Below, piece by piece: positions 37,465-50,073 of a DNA stretch of 64,000 bases; within the stretch, counting starts at the first letter, position 1; each line of letters opens with the position of its first letter. The stretch spans positions 15,004,001 through 15,068,000 of the forward strand of contig JAGUCH010000001.1 in assembly GCA_019096065.1 (NCBI GenBank), in the 5' to 3' direction. Source of the stretch: Paracyclopina nana. Its lineage: Eukaryota; Arthropoda; Copepoda; Cyclopoida; Cyclopettidae. Below the pieces are notes generated by a model, which was not told the DNA's origin, ran no database searches, and saw only the letters and a list, made by a program, of their open reading frames with translations. The position numbers and the translations under genes are program-made.

Positions 37465-40400
37465 GTGAGTGAAAAAGAGGTCCTTTTATCTATTTAGTCC
37501 AACAGATGATGCCACCATCATCGCGGAGTGTTCATTCCAGGATCAGCGGGGAGAATCCCAGTGACAAAAGGTGAAGCCAGTCTGCAAACAAAACAAGACG
37601 AATAGCGATTGTCACAAAGCAATGGTTTTGACCCGAAAAACTTGGTGTGTGTTCCCAACTGACACTTCTTTTTAGCTCCCGCGCGCATGGACACGCGGAT
37701 TGACAGCGCAGCCAGATTAACCAGTCATAAAGTGGAGAACAGGAATCTACGCAACAGCTGAGTGATGACAAAGACTTGTCTGCTAGCTCCTATGCTAAAA
37801 TGAGAAGTAGCATGACAGGATGAGTGCAAATTTTTTACTTGACACAATAATGAAAGGAAGCAAGGCAGTGAGCATAAAAACAGCTTCCTTTCCGATTCTT
37901 CATGCTGAAAATAAGGATTTAAGAGGTGAGCACGCAATTTCAACAGCAATAATTACTAAGGCAAATCTCAGCAGCAGCAGCCCTAATTATCTGCCTGCCA
38001 TAAAATAGTGTTGATGGTGAGAACGGGTGGGATTTTCCCAACCCCAGGGGGCGCCAAGTTTAAAAGTCTGTGGCTGGTGCGCAAAATTATGCGCATTCGA
38101 AATCTCTTCCTTGATTCTCGCGGGTTAAAGATCCCAAGGAATTCGATGTCCTGGTGAGGAGGAGCTTTAAAAAAAGACTTCGAAGATTTGTCGCAGGGGG
38201 AAATATGTGGAGAATTCATGCTGTATGAAATTGATATCTTCAGGTCCTGAGGAAGGTGGTGAATAATTTGTAAGAATTTCATGCCAGATAGAATGACTTG
38301 ATCAGAAAGACTGGGCAGCGGGGGTCCTCGAAAATTGTCGACTTTTTCCCAAGCAAGGAGTGAGTTGCTGACACGGCAGTTTGAGGAATCCATGAGAAAA
38401 CTGACCAAATATGTTGATGAGCTAGGTGGCAGGTCTACAAATTCCTTTGTCACGAAAACTAATCACTTTACACTCCCACTACTGCTATCACGAAAAAGGA
38501 TTCACTTTAGAGCTTTCGGATTAAGAAAACAATAAAACTCTTGAGTTTTAAAACCCACCAGCTTACAAAAGACGTTTGGGGGTATTTTTACTGCCGTGAT
38601 CACTCTTTAAGGTTTCAGCTAATCACTCTGTACATCGTCAGCTTTCAGTTGTGCGCGTATATTGTGGAAAATGAAACCCATTAAGGAGAAGGTCCGACGA
38701 TTTAATCCAATTTAATAGTTGATGAAGGTAAAGACACTCGCCGCGCCAATGTCAACGATTTCGGTCCAATTATTTTTGTCAGCTTTATAGATCAAATGTT
38801 ACGCTAATTAATTAGTCTCGCGCGCGCGATCGCGCACAATCCCAAGAGTACCCTTTTGTTGTCGTCTGCTACGTACGGCGTTTTGGAATGTTGATATTTG
38901 TCATGATTAGGGAGATGGGCAAATCTTTCAAGACAAATTCCAACTCTTTGTGGTGGTTGGAGTTTTGGCAGAAAATTGGCAGCAGGGTGTCCTTCTTTTG
39001 TGCTGCCACGCCCACCCACGTGGCAATTCTTTTTCTTGACTTTTCAAGACTCGTAGACAAATTGCGGACGCGTCAAGACGTGTCAGTTTTACTCACTTTT
39101 GCCTTCCTATAAGTGGAGCAAAGCCATTCATCGAGACCTGTGCCCACTTGAAGAGAGAATAAATGCGATTTCAGCTGGCGAGCAAAGCCAAGTTTAGTCA
39201 TTTTTTGTGCGTGAAACCTGTTTGATTAAGTTGTTGCAACTGGCCTCATTTGTCAGGCGAGGTCGTCTCTAATGAATTTGTCAAGGAGCTCGCTTTTTTC
39301 GGCTCAATCTGTACAGATAAATCCCGGCTAATTGTGCAATTTCACAGCGATTTGGCGAGTCTTTGTTTGCCATTATAGCATGCAGCATCGCGCTTTGTTG
39401 TTTTTGGCTGAATAAACAGACTCTCTGGTACACTGAGAAGTAATCCTGGAAAATCCTACCCAGTAATGAAGGAGGAGACGACGAAATTCCATTCTTGATC
39501 TCTTACTGAGTCAGCGACAATAAAATTGGCCTCTTCTCCTCCTCGACAATTTCTGGGCGCGCATGGACTAATTTGTGTCCCAGCAGGTCATCATTTCTCC
39601 TGGCTGCTGCAACGCGTGGCAATTTTTTCTGCTTGATCTTCGTACTATTTGGCCTAGTGAGGCGGAAAATGGATAGACGTAGTACTAGTACATATTGTAC
39701 TAAGCTGTGATTGATCGTGATCGAGGGCTTAACTGTGTAAATGGTGGGGAATGATGATTCTGGTCAAAGAGAGACCAATAACACGGCCAGTGGCAGTAGA
39801 TTGGCCTAACTTTTCTCCTGGCTGCCAGGACTGGAAAGCTGGAATTGACAAGGAGAATCAATCTCTCAAATCTCTTATCTTCTTGTTGTCTGTCCTTTTT
39901 CCGCGGGAGCAGCAGGTGAAGAAGAATCACACTTTTAACTCCTACTGAGTTGTTTTAAGCTGGTATGCAAATGCCCAACGAGATCAGAATCTGGCCAGAT
40001 CTATATCTGCTGGCCATTATTTGTCAAGTCGCCAGATGGCGCTGCTGCTGCTTATGCGAGGAGGAATTCCAATAATGTCTGCATAGAAGCGTCAAGTCAT
40101 TCATCTTGAACAAATTGGAAGTTTTGTCTCCATATTGCATGGCAGTGGCGTGGACCTCATCGGGGGGCCCACGGGGTCCCCACAGGGTCCCATGCGGTGA
40201 CAGGTGACACTCACAAATCATCCAGAGACTCGCCTGCTTGAAAAACTGGGTGTGAGATGCAAATAGTTCGTGACAAAGCCACACTGGCACATCTCTTCTT
40301 GACCTGGAAAATCAATTCCTCGCCGTGCTCTTGTGGGCTCACAATGAGCTCATCAAGTTCCACTACTGCAATCAAAGCTTTTTGGGCATCTTTTGAAGCG

Positions 40401-43400
40401 TCATTTATTTTTGTCACACGCGATGATGATGCCAGCAGCTTCCTTCTTTGGAGAAAAATTGGTTTTGGGCGTAGCTTCAGGTAAGCTCGTTTATGGCATA
40501 TAAGATGCCCACTGTGCGGCCCCTAATCAAATGTGGAAAAATGTCAACTCCAAGTTCTTGTCTCGCAGGGGTGCCAATGATGACAAAAGCGAGAGTCAAG
40601 ACTTATGGTTTTAAAACCACATGTGTGTTGAATTGAGAACGAGCTGCTGTAAGCTCACACATGCCCCACTCAAGAATTTTGAGGTGGAGGAGAAAAATCG
40701 AGCAAAAATAAGCTGATCAATTACAACGCGCTAATTGGATTAGCCGGTTGGTCAAAATTCCTGCTCTGCGGTTGTCAATCAAAACCTCGCGCGGTTCGCT
40801 TTAAAAGAGTCGACTAATCAGTCATTTTTGAGGTGGTCGTCGCGGCGGCAAGATTTTTGTTGATTTAGGAGGTGGTGGTAGTAGCATTTTTGAGGGTAGC
40901 TCTGGCATAAAAACTGGCTTTTGAGCTGATTACCCACGCTCTTTACCAAAACGTTGGATCCTATTGTCCACATGTCTGATGTTGATCCCGCACGTTATCA
41001 TATTTTGAAGGTTCAGGGACAAACTCCTATTTTTCTGCCTTTCCGAATGCCCCAAACTCCGGCATTCCCCTTCTGTGGCTTCTGACGGCCCATAATTAAG
41101 GCAGGGCCTTTACAATGGGTAATTTTTTCCCAAAAATAGAACACCCTTCAGAAAGTAGAGGGCATTTGCCGGGTCTCCGAATCCCCGCATATTTTGGCAT
41201 TCATATAGCGTTGCAAGGAGTTCACACACTGGGGAACATCCAACTGTCAAAACACCTGACAGCTCCTATTCAGATCTCATCACCTCAAAAGCTGATTCTA
41301 TTCATCATTATCATCATCGTACGTCGTGGCGGTCCTAAAAGTTTCCGTAAATACTAATTTCGGCGGTGTATGAAATTGATATCCCGAAGTCTGAAATGAT
41401 TCAGCAAATTCCAAAGTTTCTTTGTCTGCTCAAATGTCTTCGGTGCTCAATGGATCGTTGCATTTTCGGCCATAATTTGCACGTGCAAGATTGAAATTAC
41501 GCTTCAAGCCAAATAACACATAAAAATTGCCTTTCACCTGCCCTTTAAAGCAAAATGCTAGTTGAATTCCTATAGTCACTACTGGCATCAGCTGCCATAA
41601 CTGGCGCAAGTTAGTACGTTTTATGTTTTGTTTGCTATATGATGTGGGCCGAAAAGGCGCCAAAGTTCAAAATGGATGAAACGTCTGCCCAGTTCTTCAG
41701 CAAATTAATGTTAGCATGAAAATTAAATCTCAGCAAGTTAGCTTTTCCCCCAGTTCCATTTGGCCTCAGCAGCTGATAGGTACTAAGAAGGCGCCGAAAT
41801 TCAAATTTCAAATTAACAGCAATGGGCAATAAAACTGTCTTAGCTATTTTCAGCGGCAAAGGGCAGCAGCAGCAGCGCAATCTTTGCACGTGAATCTTGG
41901 TGTGTGGCACCTTCCAGTCATGATAGTGTGCTAAGGTTTTATGGGTCTCTTGTCATAACAGGCGACTAATTTTTCAACAGAGTTTATCAAAGCGGCGGCT
42001 CCTTTTGTTCCAAAGTCAACGTGATTAAACCTAGATTGCATACACTCATAATAGGCTTGTCGTCCCGTGTTTAACCATGAGAATTCCTGGCATGCCAGCA
42101 CAAACTTTCACAAAGCATTACATTTTATCCCCTATAACTATAAACATTGGATAGCATATACCATTTTTGATGGCCAAAGACTTGAGAGAGATCAGAGGGA
42201 AAAAGAGCCATCTACTGAACTAGAATAATAGACGTTTCACTCACCACAGCAATATAGTCGTTGCAGCAGTCATTCACTAGCAAGATGTAGATAGTAACTT
42301 GGGCCAACTTCTTTTCTTAACACATGTCAATTTTTGTGGAGAAAAAAATCCCCAAAGTAAATGGAAAGCATCTGTTGTTCTCCCGAAACGACGACGACAT
42401 GGCATTGAATTTAAATGAGAACGTGAACAAAATCACTGAGCATGTTATGAAGTTTCCCTAGCAGATTGCAAATCCGAAAGCCACTTTGCCACATCTGTTG
42501 ACTGCTGCAACGACAACATTTTGGTCAACAAACTAGTTCATTTTTCAACTGGCTGTGGCATCTGGTGAGCAAGGAAAGCAAATGAGCAGTGAAAAATGGT
42601 CATCAGTCAATTGAGGAAGTTCGCTCATAATGAGCAGTAAAATCAAAGTTCCGGAACACTGACAAAGCACAGACCAGCTAAATTGGATGCCAAAGCGTTA
42701 AATTGATTTTCCCCTAATTGTGAACAAACCCAAAAAACGACACTTTTACCGAGACACATGACATAAATCCATGCTGCTGTCAATTTGCGACGATACTTTT
42801 GCGCCCACTTCTTCATTCCTCTGTAGTTTCTTTTTTTAAAAGGATGAAAAATATGCTAATCAAGTCAATTAGGAGGGATTACAATATCCCGCCCCATTCT
42901 TCAAAAATGGTGAACCAAACATGGATTAGGTAAATCTGTGTGGCAGATAAAAAGCAGATGACACCCTCATAAAATTGAATTTTCCACGGAGGAGGCTAAT
43001 ATTCTAAAAAGCCAACGACTAATCAATCACCGCCATGGCCACAAGACTAGTGGAGATGTTGCTACACTTTGTGATCCATTAGGGAACTTGAAAGATTTAT
43101 TGACCCATCAAATATGCACCTAGCCTCAAGATATTGTAAGTGGAGTTTTATATAGTCGTACAAGTGCTCTATGGAAAAAACCACCGCGCACTAGAAGATC
43201 AAAGAGTGATTGTGGTCGTGCTCTCTTGTAGTCGTATTTCAATTTCAGTCTTGTTTCTTCTCTAATTCAGCTTTGCCTTCTATGCAGCAGGGATAATATA
43301 TCTGCAAGTCAAATGATGATCACTCTCAAAGGTTAGCACAGAATCCACGACAGATGTGGTTGCTGCAAATCAGATTGAGCTCCCTCATAGCATGCATGCA

Positions 43401-46400
43401 ATGTGGGTCTAAATAATAGATTAGATAACACTTACCTTTACTACCATGTATCCACTCACTTTTATTTCATTACAGCCACCATTGTGGCACGGCCGAAGAA
43501 CATGCATCCATTACAATTCTTCACAGGGTGGGCTCATGGTAATGATTCCCTGCCACCCTGTCTTACATCTCTTGGGAATGGCATTACACATCTGCAACAA
43601 TTGGTTGGCTGCCAACATTTGCATCCATTTGATAAATTAGGCTCGTTTTCTCCGCATCTCCGAGAAATGAGCCCGAATTCCTGAGGTCAGAGCAATTCCT
43701 CAACGGATTTTTTTGCACACTTCTTTTTTGCCCTTCCAGAGGATTTTTACTCTGAGCCATAATGGGGATTAGCAGTGTTGCAGAGGCCAGTAATTTGCGG
43801 CAACGTTGGCCAAATGTTTACAAAGTTTGGCAAATCACCGTGTCATATGGTCAAGTCCCCAACATGTTTGTCCAATTAGACATGCTGGCTTACAGCAAAT
43901 ATTGGACACGCAGAGGAATCTCTCCTGTAGCTGTATGGGATAATGAACAAGCTTTATGGGGAAAATTGGAGGCAAAAGGAGTCTACTTTGTCTGAATGAG
44001 ATTTACTGCTCGCTGTCGTCGACACTCGCCAGTCGGGGTTTGAATGGCACCAAATTAGACCCCCTTGAAAAAGGCTTGAAAATTAAGAATTGAATTTTTG
44101 CCCGGTCAACTTGGCTTTCGCCCTGCGGTGGCTTAATGTCCAAAGGGTGTTAACTGTGGCCAAAAAAGGGTACTTGAAACTAAGAAGAATTGGCTTGGTG
44201 AAATGTTCCAAAATCCAAGCTGAAGAAGCCCCTCGTTTATTGTACGCTACCTCCTCGGCCGTCGTGGTCATTTTCTCCTCAAAGAAACTCTATTGAAAAA
44301 TAGGAGCTAATTTGCGCCCCTGATATTGTTTTACGACTCGTCGAGAAAAACGGCCAAAAAGCCATTCAATCCTGCCGCTTTTCAGGTGGTCAAAGCACTA
44401 ATGAATTGGCGCATGGAACTAGCTATTTCTCACTATAAACGCAATTCATGACGGTTGTCTTGCACCGCTTTTCAGAATATTCTCCTTTGCACCGTATTTT
44501 TTGACAATATTTATCTTTTTTGAAGTGATGGAGTAAGCATTTTTTTTTTGGTAAAACACGAGGCTGAAAACTTACTTTTTCACTCGAGGAATGTCTTTCG
44601 CCCAAGGTTGTAGCAATAAGCTGCTGACCAGAAATTTCGTGAAATAATTGGACCCCCTAGTTTGGCACGTGTAAGGAGCAGCATTTTGCCGGAATTCTCC
44701 TCGGTGTGTAACTTCAACAAAAGCCAGAAGTGTCTGAAAATCATATACAATAATTTTGATGTCGCCATTTTGACGCCATCTCAAGTGGCCAAGGAACCAC
44801 TTTGCAATTAGACATGGCTCACGCAATTTGCTTAATTTCCTTTCCTTGCTATATATGTGGGTCTCTAGTGAGAATTGTTGCCTGGGAATCATCGCCCGGA
44901 ATTTTTCAATTTTTATCGCCGTTGCTGTTGGTGCGTTAATCCGCAGCAATTTGTAAATCTGACTGACAGCACTGCTAATGAGTGTAATTTTGTCATTTTT
45001 TATTCATCGCTAGAGCCACCTTATATTCGAGAGATGCGCGTCGTCGTCAGCCTTCTTTTAATTGCAATTAACACGCGAATGCATGACACGCTTAAAAAAT
45101 GTCCAAAATGAACACACGAAATCACAGCAGCCATTCTTTGATAAATGGTCTGCTTTTCAGTCTTCTATGCCATGTTGTAGCAGCAGCAGCAACACTTTGG
45201 ACAAATGTTCTTTGCGCACATTATTATCATGAGAGTTCATTTTGTGGCAGTAGTACGACGGCGGTGGTTTCGAAATTTCTACAGCATTATGGGTGGGTAG
45301 GTAGAGGGGAGGAACGGCAATCAATAACCTGGAATCAGGCTGAGCGGAGTAATTACTAATAGAAATAAATGACGGCGTTTCCGCAGTCATTATTTCACTT
45401 CAGGCGCGCATCTCTCGTTTTTGACAAATGACCTACTGTAGTAGCACTTGGAGTATAGAGTAGCTTCGAAGCTGCCATCATTTGGGCTGAGTGGAAGCTT
45501 TCATTGAGTGATTAGTTTGCAAGGAGCAAAAAAGGTGGCTAAATGCTCGCGGGTCATTCCACAACAAAGTGGTCAGCTTTGACTACTAGATCCAGCCACT
45601 CAATAATAGCCCTTGGTCATCATTTGTCATGGACTTGAGAGTAGTTCGGTGATGTTGGAATATATTCGGTGTTTCTCTCCAGAGAAGTGGTTTTTTGGCG
45701 CTTTGATGATGTTGCATGTTCCCAGGGCCGAGTCCATGACCAATTGGGCATCAATTTGTGGGCTGAGGTGTAATCAAAAAGAAAATAGAAATACCCACCA
45801 CCGTGTTGGCCCAACAGGCATTGACGTTGAGCACCACCTTCTCGTGGAAATTATGACACGCGAAGAGTGCACAACTACTACATGGTATGTATTCCATGGT
45901 GGTGGTAGTCTATTTGAGCCTATTGAGAATAGATTAATGGGCGCTGGCGCTGTGTGTACGTCAAATGATTGGTATGGGCAGCTGATGGTAGCATCCCGCA
46001 GCGAAGTCAAACGTCCACTTTATCGACTCGTGAAGCCAACACAATGGGGGTAACGAGTGCTCACTGTCAACTGGGATTGCAGCTCGAAAACCAGCAAATT
46101 TCACGGAAAAACGATCAGGTTTCGCTGGTCGCAGAATAGCCGCGTCGCGTTGGTAGGGGGCATCTGCATGCTACTTGCTACCTTTTTCAATTTTCAAAAA
46201 ATAATAATAATGCTATTTGCGCTATGCTGCAAGCTTGTTGCCTCCCAAGTTGCGCCAATTTGAGCGTTGCTCGTGCCAAGTCAAAGGAATGCGCCGATTG
46301 AGAGACGTGACCACTCAGTCGCAAATTCATAACCCTTGTGCCCCCTTACGAAATCGCCAAGCGTGAGCATACCTAAAACGCTTCGTTCTCCATCCTAATC

Positions 46401-48342
46401 AGCTATTTGTGTCTCAAGGGGCCAAAAAAACACCCCTAATAAATATTAAATAAATAAAAAATAAGAGCGGATAAATAAATTAGATCCTACTTCAAATCAA
46501 TGCACATTTGCCGTGCCAAAGAAATAGTTGCATTAGCTATATTACGATAAGCTAGGGCTGTAATGGATGCTTTATCATGTCTGGTGTAGTTTACTGTGTT
46601 ATTTTTCATGCCACGTCAAAACGAATTGACACCCTCGAAGCTCTAAAAAGTGTTACTACTCACGATAACTGTTCACGGATTGATCAGATTTCCGACGACC
46701 TAATTGGGGACTTTGTGAAAGAGACGAAGAAAAATTTCGACCTCACACAAAACCGTGAAAATTGACCTCCGTGTGAAACAATCTCGTCGTCCCGGGCAAA
46801 AATTAATTTCATCTTCTCAAGGACTTTTACGTGGAAACGAAAAATGCACCTTGGAAAGTAAACTCGAGCAAGGCAAAAAATCCGGATCTCGCGTCAGCTT
46901 GCGAATGTGGGATATTTTGGTTTGTATTTTCGCGCGTTCCGTTGCTTTGTTTACTTTTTGTTTTCGCAAACAAATCCACGTGCTCAGTTTTCGCGGACAA
47001 ACCATTTTTTCGAAATCAGTATATTTCGGTAAGCATCTCTCTGTTTCTCATAAGCTGAAGTTATTTTAATTGTTTAGAATTTTAGAACGTTCATCCATCC
47101 TCGGGTGGTATCGGCAATGACTACAGAAATCCGGAGATGAGTGTGTGAATTCTGAAAATCAACCTGGATTTTGGTGGTGGAGGAATCCGACCGGAGAGGC
47201 CGTGGATAAATCTCACAAACCTGATTCTCAGGTCCACATTTATTCAAGGCGAGCAAAAAAAGGCTGGAGAAATATCGCCTAAGCTGACTCCGATTGGCTG
47301 CTCATAAAAAGTGATTTACAGAGCGAGAATTAAAAAGGTCTCTTCGTCCCGAAGGTAAGCTCATCTCGTATATTTCATTATTGATATCCCCGCCATTAAT
47401 GCTGCTGTTGATAATTGCTTAGCGTGGTCAATTTACTGCACATGAGGCGTGATGATGTTGGTAAATGATGATGGTGAAAAAGAATGTTTTTAATCAGGAT
47501 CGAGAGTGTAATTACTATGGTGGTATGGCCTGCAAACTCTCACAGGTTCTCACCTATCGTGGGGGGTCAAAAGCAGCATTTTTATGATACATTACGGCAA
47601 AAAAAAAAGATGGAGAGAAAGTTAGTTTAGGCATGATGCACTTTCGATGATTAGACACATATCTTGAAACAAGCCCGTCAAATTACTAAGCTAAGGGAAC
47701 CAAAAGCACTTTGGGCCATTTTAGATCCCCTCATTAAGACACATTAAAAGCGCGTTGACGCTCAGCATTCTTCCCTATAATTTGCCCTCTGAAAAAGCCG
47801 TGAAGTACCCTTGAAAAAACCTTGAATAGTGTCTGCACTAATGTGGCTAAAAAATCGGCGGTTTTAATCATACGGCGCGCAACTTTTTTGTTGAAAGTTG
47901 CTTGACGCAGTAGTGTGCCAATTGCAAAGCCCAAAGTTAAAAAGCAATTAGAATTCCTTAAAAGCTGGGCGGATGCCGCAGTTAATTTGGCACAAAAGAC
48001 CGTAGACCTTCTTATGTATATTCGCCCTTTTTGAGAACTAATCTGCACCTGAGGTCTTCGTGTTAATTAGCACCAATTTATTAGACACTTCGTAAATAAC
48101 CACTTTGCCTAGCCTGTGATTTTCGGCGACTCTCGTAATAAAAGGGGTTTCCTTTCTTAATGGCATGTTGTAAAGCTCTTCGTAGCCTTAAAGATGTCAA
48201 ATTAGTCAAAATGAATGAGAATGGATCTTTATCGCAGCTTAACATGAAACCTCCTCGAGTCTCATTTACACTTGAGCTCTTCAATCGTCGCTTTCTATTC
48301 AACGTACTCCCATTTTTTCGCTATTGCCCTTCGTTTCTTCAG
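37465..48342. other. gene-poor region between T-box gene A and the seven-helix gene
   Basis: About 11 kb without a supported gene. Longer frames (for example 45613-46053 plus and 37983-38453 minus) lack motifs, homologous look or splice partners. A possible untranslated exon ends at 47354: a TATA-like cataaaaag near 47303 is followed by a strong donor, gaag|GTAAGC. Confidence 0.4.
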
Positions 48343-50073
48343 AAGTGTCACTGCTAATCATCATATTTTCATCAAAAGTGTTTTTCTTCTCCAAATCAAT
48401 GTGCCTCAGTTCAACGAGCAAGGTAAGTGACCATAAAATGTATTCTGTATTTGTTAATTATTTTGGCTTGCTCCTCAGCGCTCACGGAGATAATATTTGC
48501 AGTGTCTCTCCACATACACATGTTGGCATTCACAAATGAGGTTGGGCTGCTGTCGACTTGTGACTTTCCACGCCTTGCTTGGGTCTCTCTTGCTAATGTT
48601 CAAGACTTGTCCTCGAGTCAGCAGAAGCTGCTAGCTTGAGGGCATAATCCCATAGCAAAAGCTGGCCTTGTCACCTCGTTTCTTTCGGACTTTTGCCCTT
48701 TATGATACTACTAAATATGCCACGCACTGAAGAATCAGTATTTTGCATACTGCCTTTCTCCCTTGTCAATTGACGGCTTGACACCATTAACGGCTTCCTG
48801 TCACATTCTCAGAAAGCCAAAGTCCACTGACATGAATAGTTTCTGTTTAGAGCTGTCCTAATAAACTTTTCTTCTTGTGCATCCAATTTAAAAAAAGATA
48901 ATCATAGGAGACTTGACCAACTTTTATTGGGAAAGCAATATGAAGTTCGATTCTGTGGTGTAGTCTTGCTCTTTAGAGCCAACTAAATGTAGTGTAGGCA
49001 TTTAAAAGAATGAGCAATCTCCCTGATGTAGTTTCATTTTGATTACTTCGGGTTAAAAAAACTCCATTTGGTTCCTCAGTCTAGCTATAATTGATAGAAG
49101 TGGATATTAGTATAATATTTCCGGTCTCTTGCTCTTATTTGTCTCAACTCAGATCCGGTTAGCACTTACGTATATGTTGCCTTGGATACTCCCTACGCAT
49201 TCCAAGCTCTCTCAGTTACTATATCCGCTTAGCCTCAAGATGTTGGTAGCCAAAGTGATGATGTTAGTGCAGAATGTCTACACCTTTGCCTGTTTCTACT
49301 TAATTTGGACCTATTTGAATGTGAAGCCGATTGGCATGCAAACTCTGCTCGACAGCATGGCCAAAATTGTCATGAAAATCGTGACCCTGAATGTGGTACT
49401 CATTGGTTTCACCTGTGTGGTATCAGCATCACTCATCCCTCTGCCACCTTTTGCTGCCTATTTGAACGTTGTGTGTGTTGTATGGGTGGGAGTCCTTCTG
49501 CTTGGAGTTATTGGCCTCTACAACGTCATCAGGTATCTCATTGTTTACCATGGAGAATCTCTTAATGAAATAGCTGATGCTAAAGTCATGTGTGCATCAA
49601 ACATAATCCTGTTCCTCTTGGCTACCTTTGTAACTGGCTTAGACGGCTTCAGGGGCTTGTATTGGAATCATGCTTTTTATCTCAAGCTAACTGGGCTGCC
49701 AGGTGTTGATGACCAGTTGTACTCTACTATTGCAGTATTGCTTGTTGATCTCATTGTCGTTGTATTTTGCTACTTCCAACTGGAATGGGCTGACAAATGC
49801 AAGGGAATCGATTTGGAGCCTCAGCCAGAGTCAACGCCATTCTCAATATGGACACTTCGTGGCTTGTTTGCAATTGGGGTAGTTGCTATAGGCTACCTAA
49901 TCTATTGGACTCTAGCCACCAAATTCGGAGAAGACGATGTTTTCATTCAAGCTCAGATCCTCACGCTGCTTGCAACAAACATATTTCCTACAGTCATAAT
50001 AATTAAAAATGACAAGTTGTTTGCGCACGCCAAGAAAAAGTGTCTGTCTCCCTTTTTGAAGGAGCAGCAATAA
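48343..50073 (+). CDS. orphan seven-transmembrane protein, GPCR-like
   Basis: The secure part is the exon 49153-50073, preceded by a pyrimidine-rich acceptor (ctcaactcag). If translation starts inside it, at the ATG of 49174, the protein has 299 residues. Seven hydrophobic helices follow in order, roughly: QNVYTFACFYLIWTYLNV; KIVTLNVVLIGFTCVVSASL; VVCVVWVGVLLLGVIGLYNV; ASNIILFLLATFVTG; STIAVLLVDLIVVVFCYF; LRGLFAIGVVAIGYLIYW; ILTLLATNIFPTVIII. VIRYL after helix 3 loosely recalls the DRY region, and the basic tail KNDKLFAHAKKK recalls helix 8, so a divergent GPCR is plausible. No family can be named. An upstream exon 48343-48422 (acceptor tttcttcag, donor AAG|GTAAGTG) joins in frame, phase 0. 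AATAAA at 50580 may end the transcript. The gene lies in the interval between two T-box paralogues. Confidence 0.6.

Noticed and set aside
37983-38453. 156-codon minus frame in the gene desert
   Set aside because: No recognisable motif or signal. Considered chance.
45613-46053. 146-codon plus frame in the gene desert
   Set aside because: No domain, no splice partners, and overlapping frames on the other strand of similar size. Length is within chance for this window.
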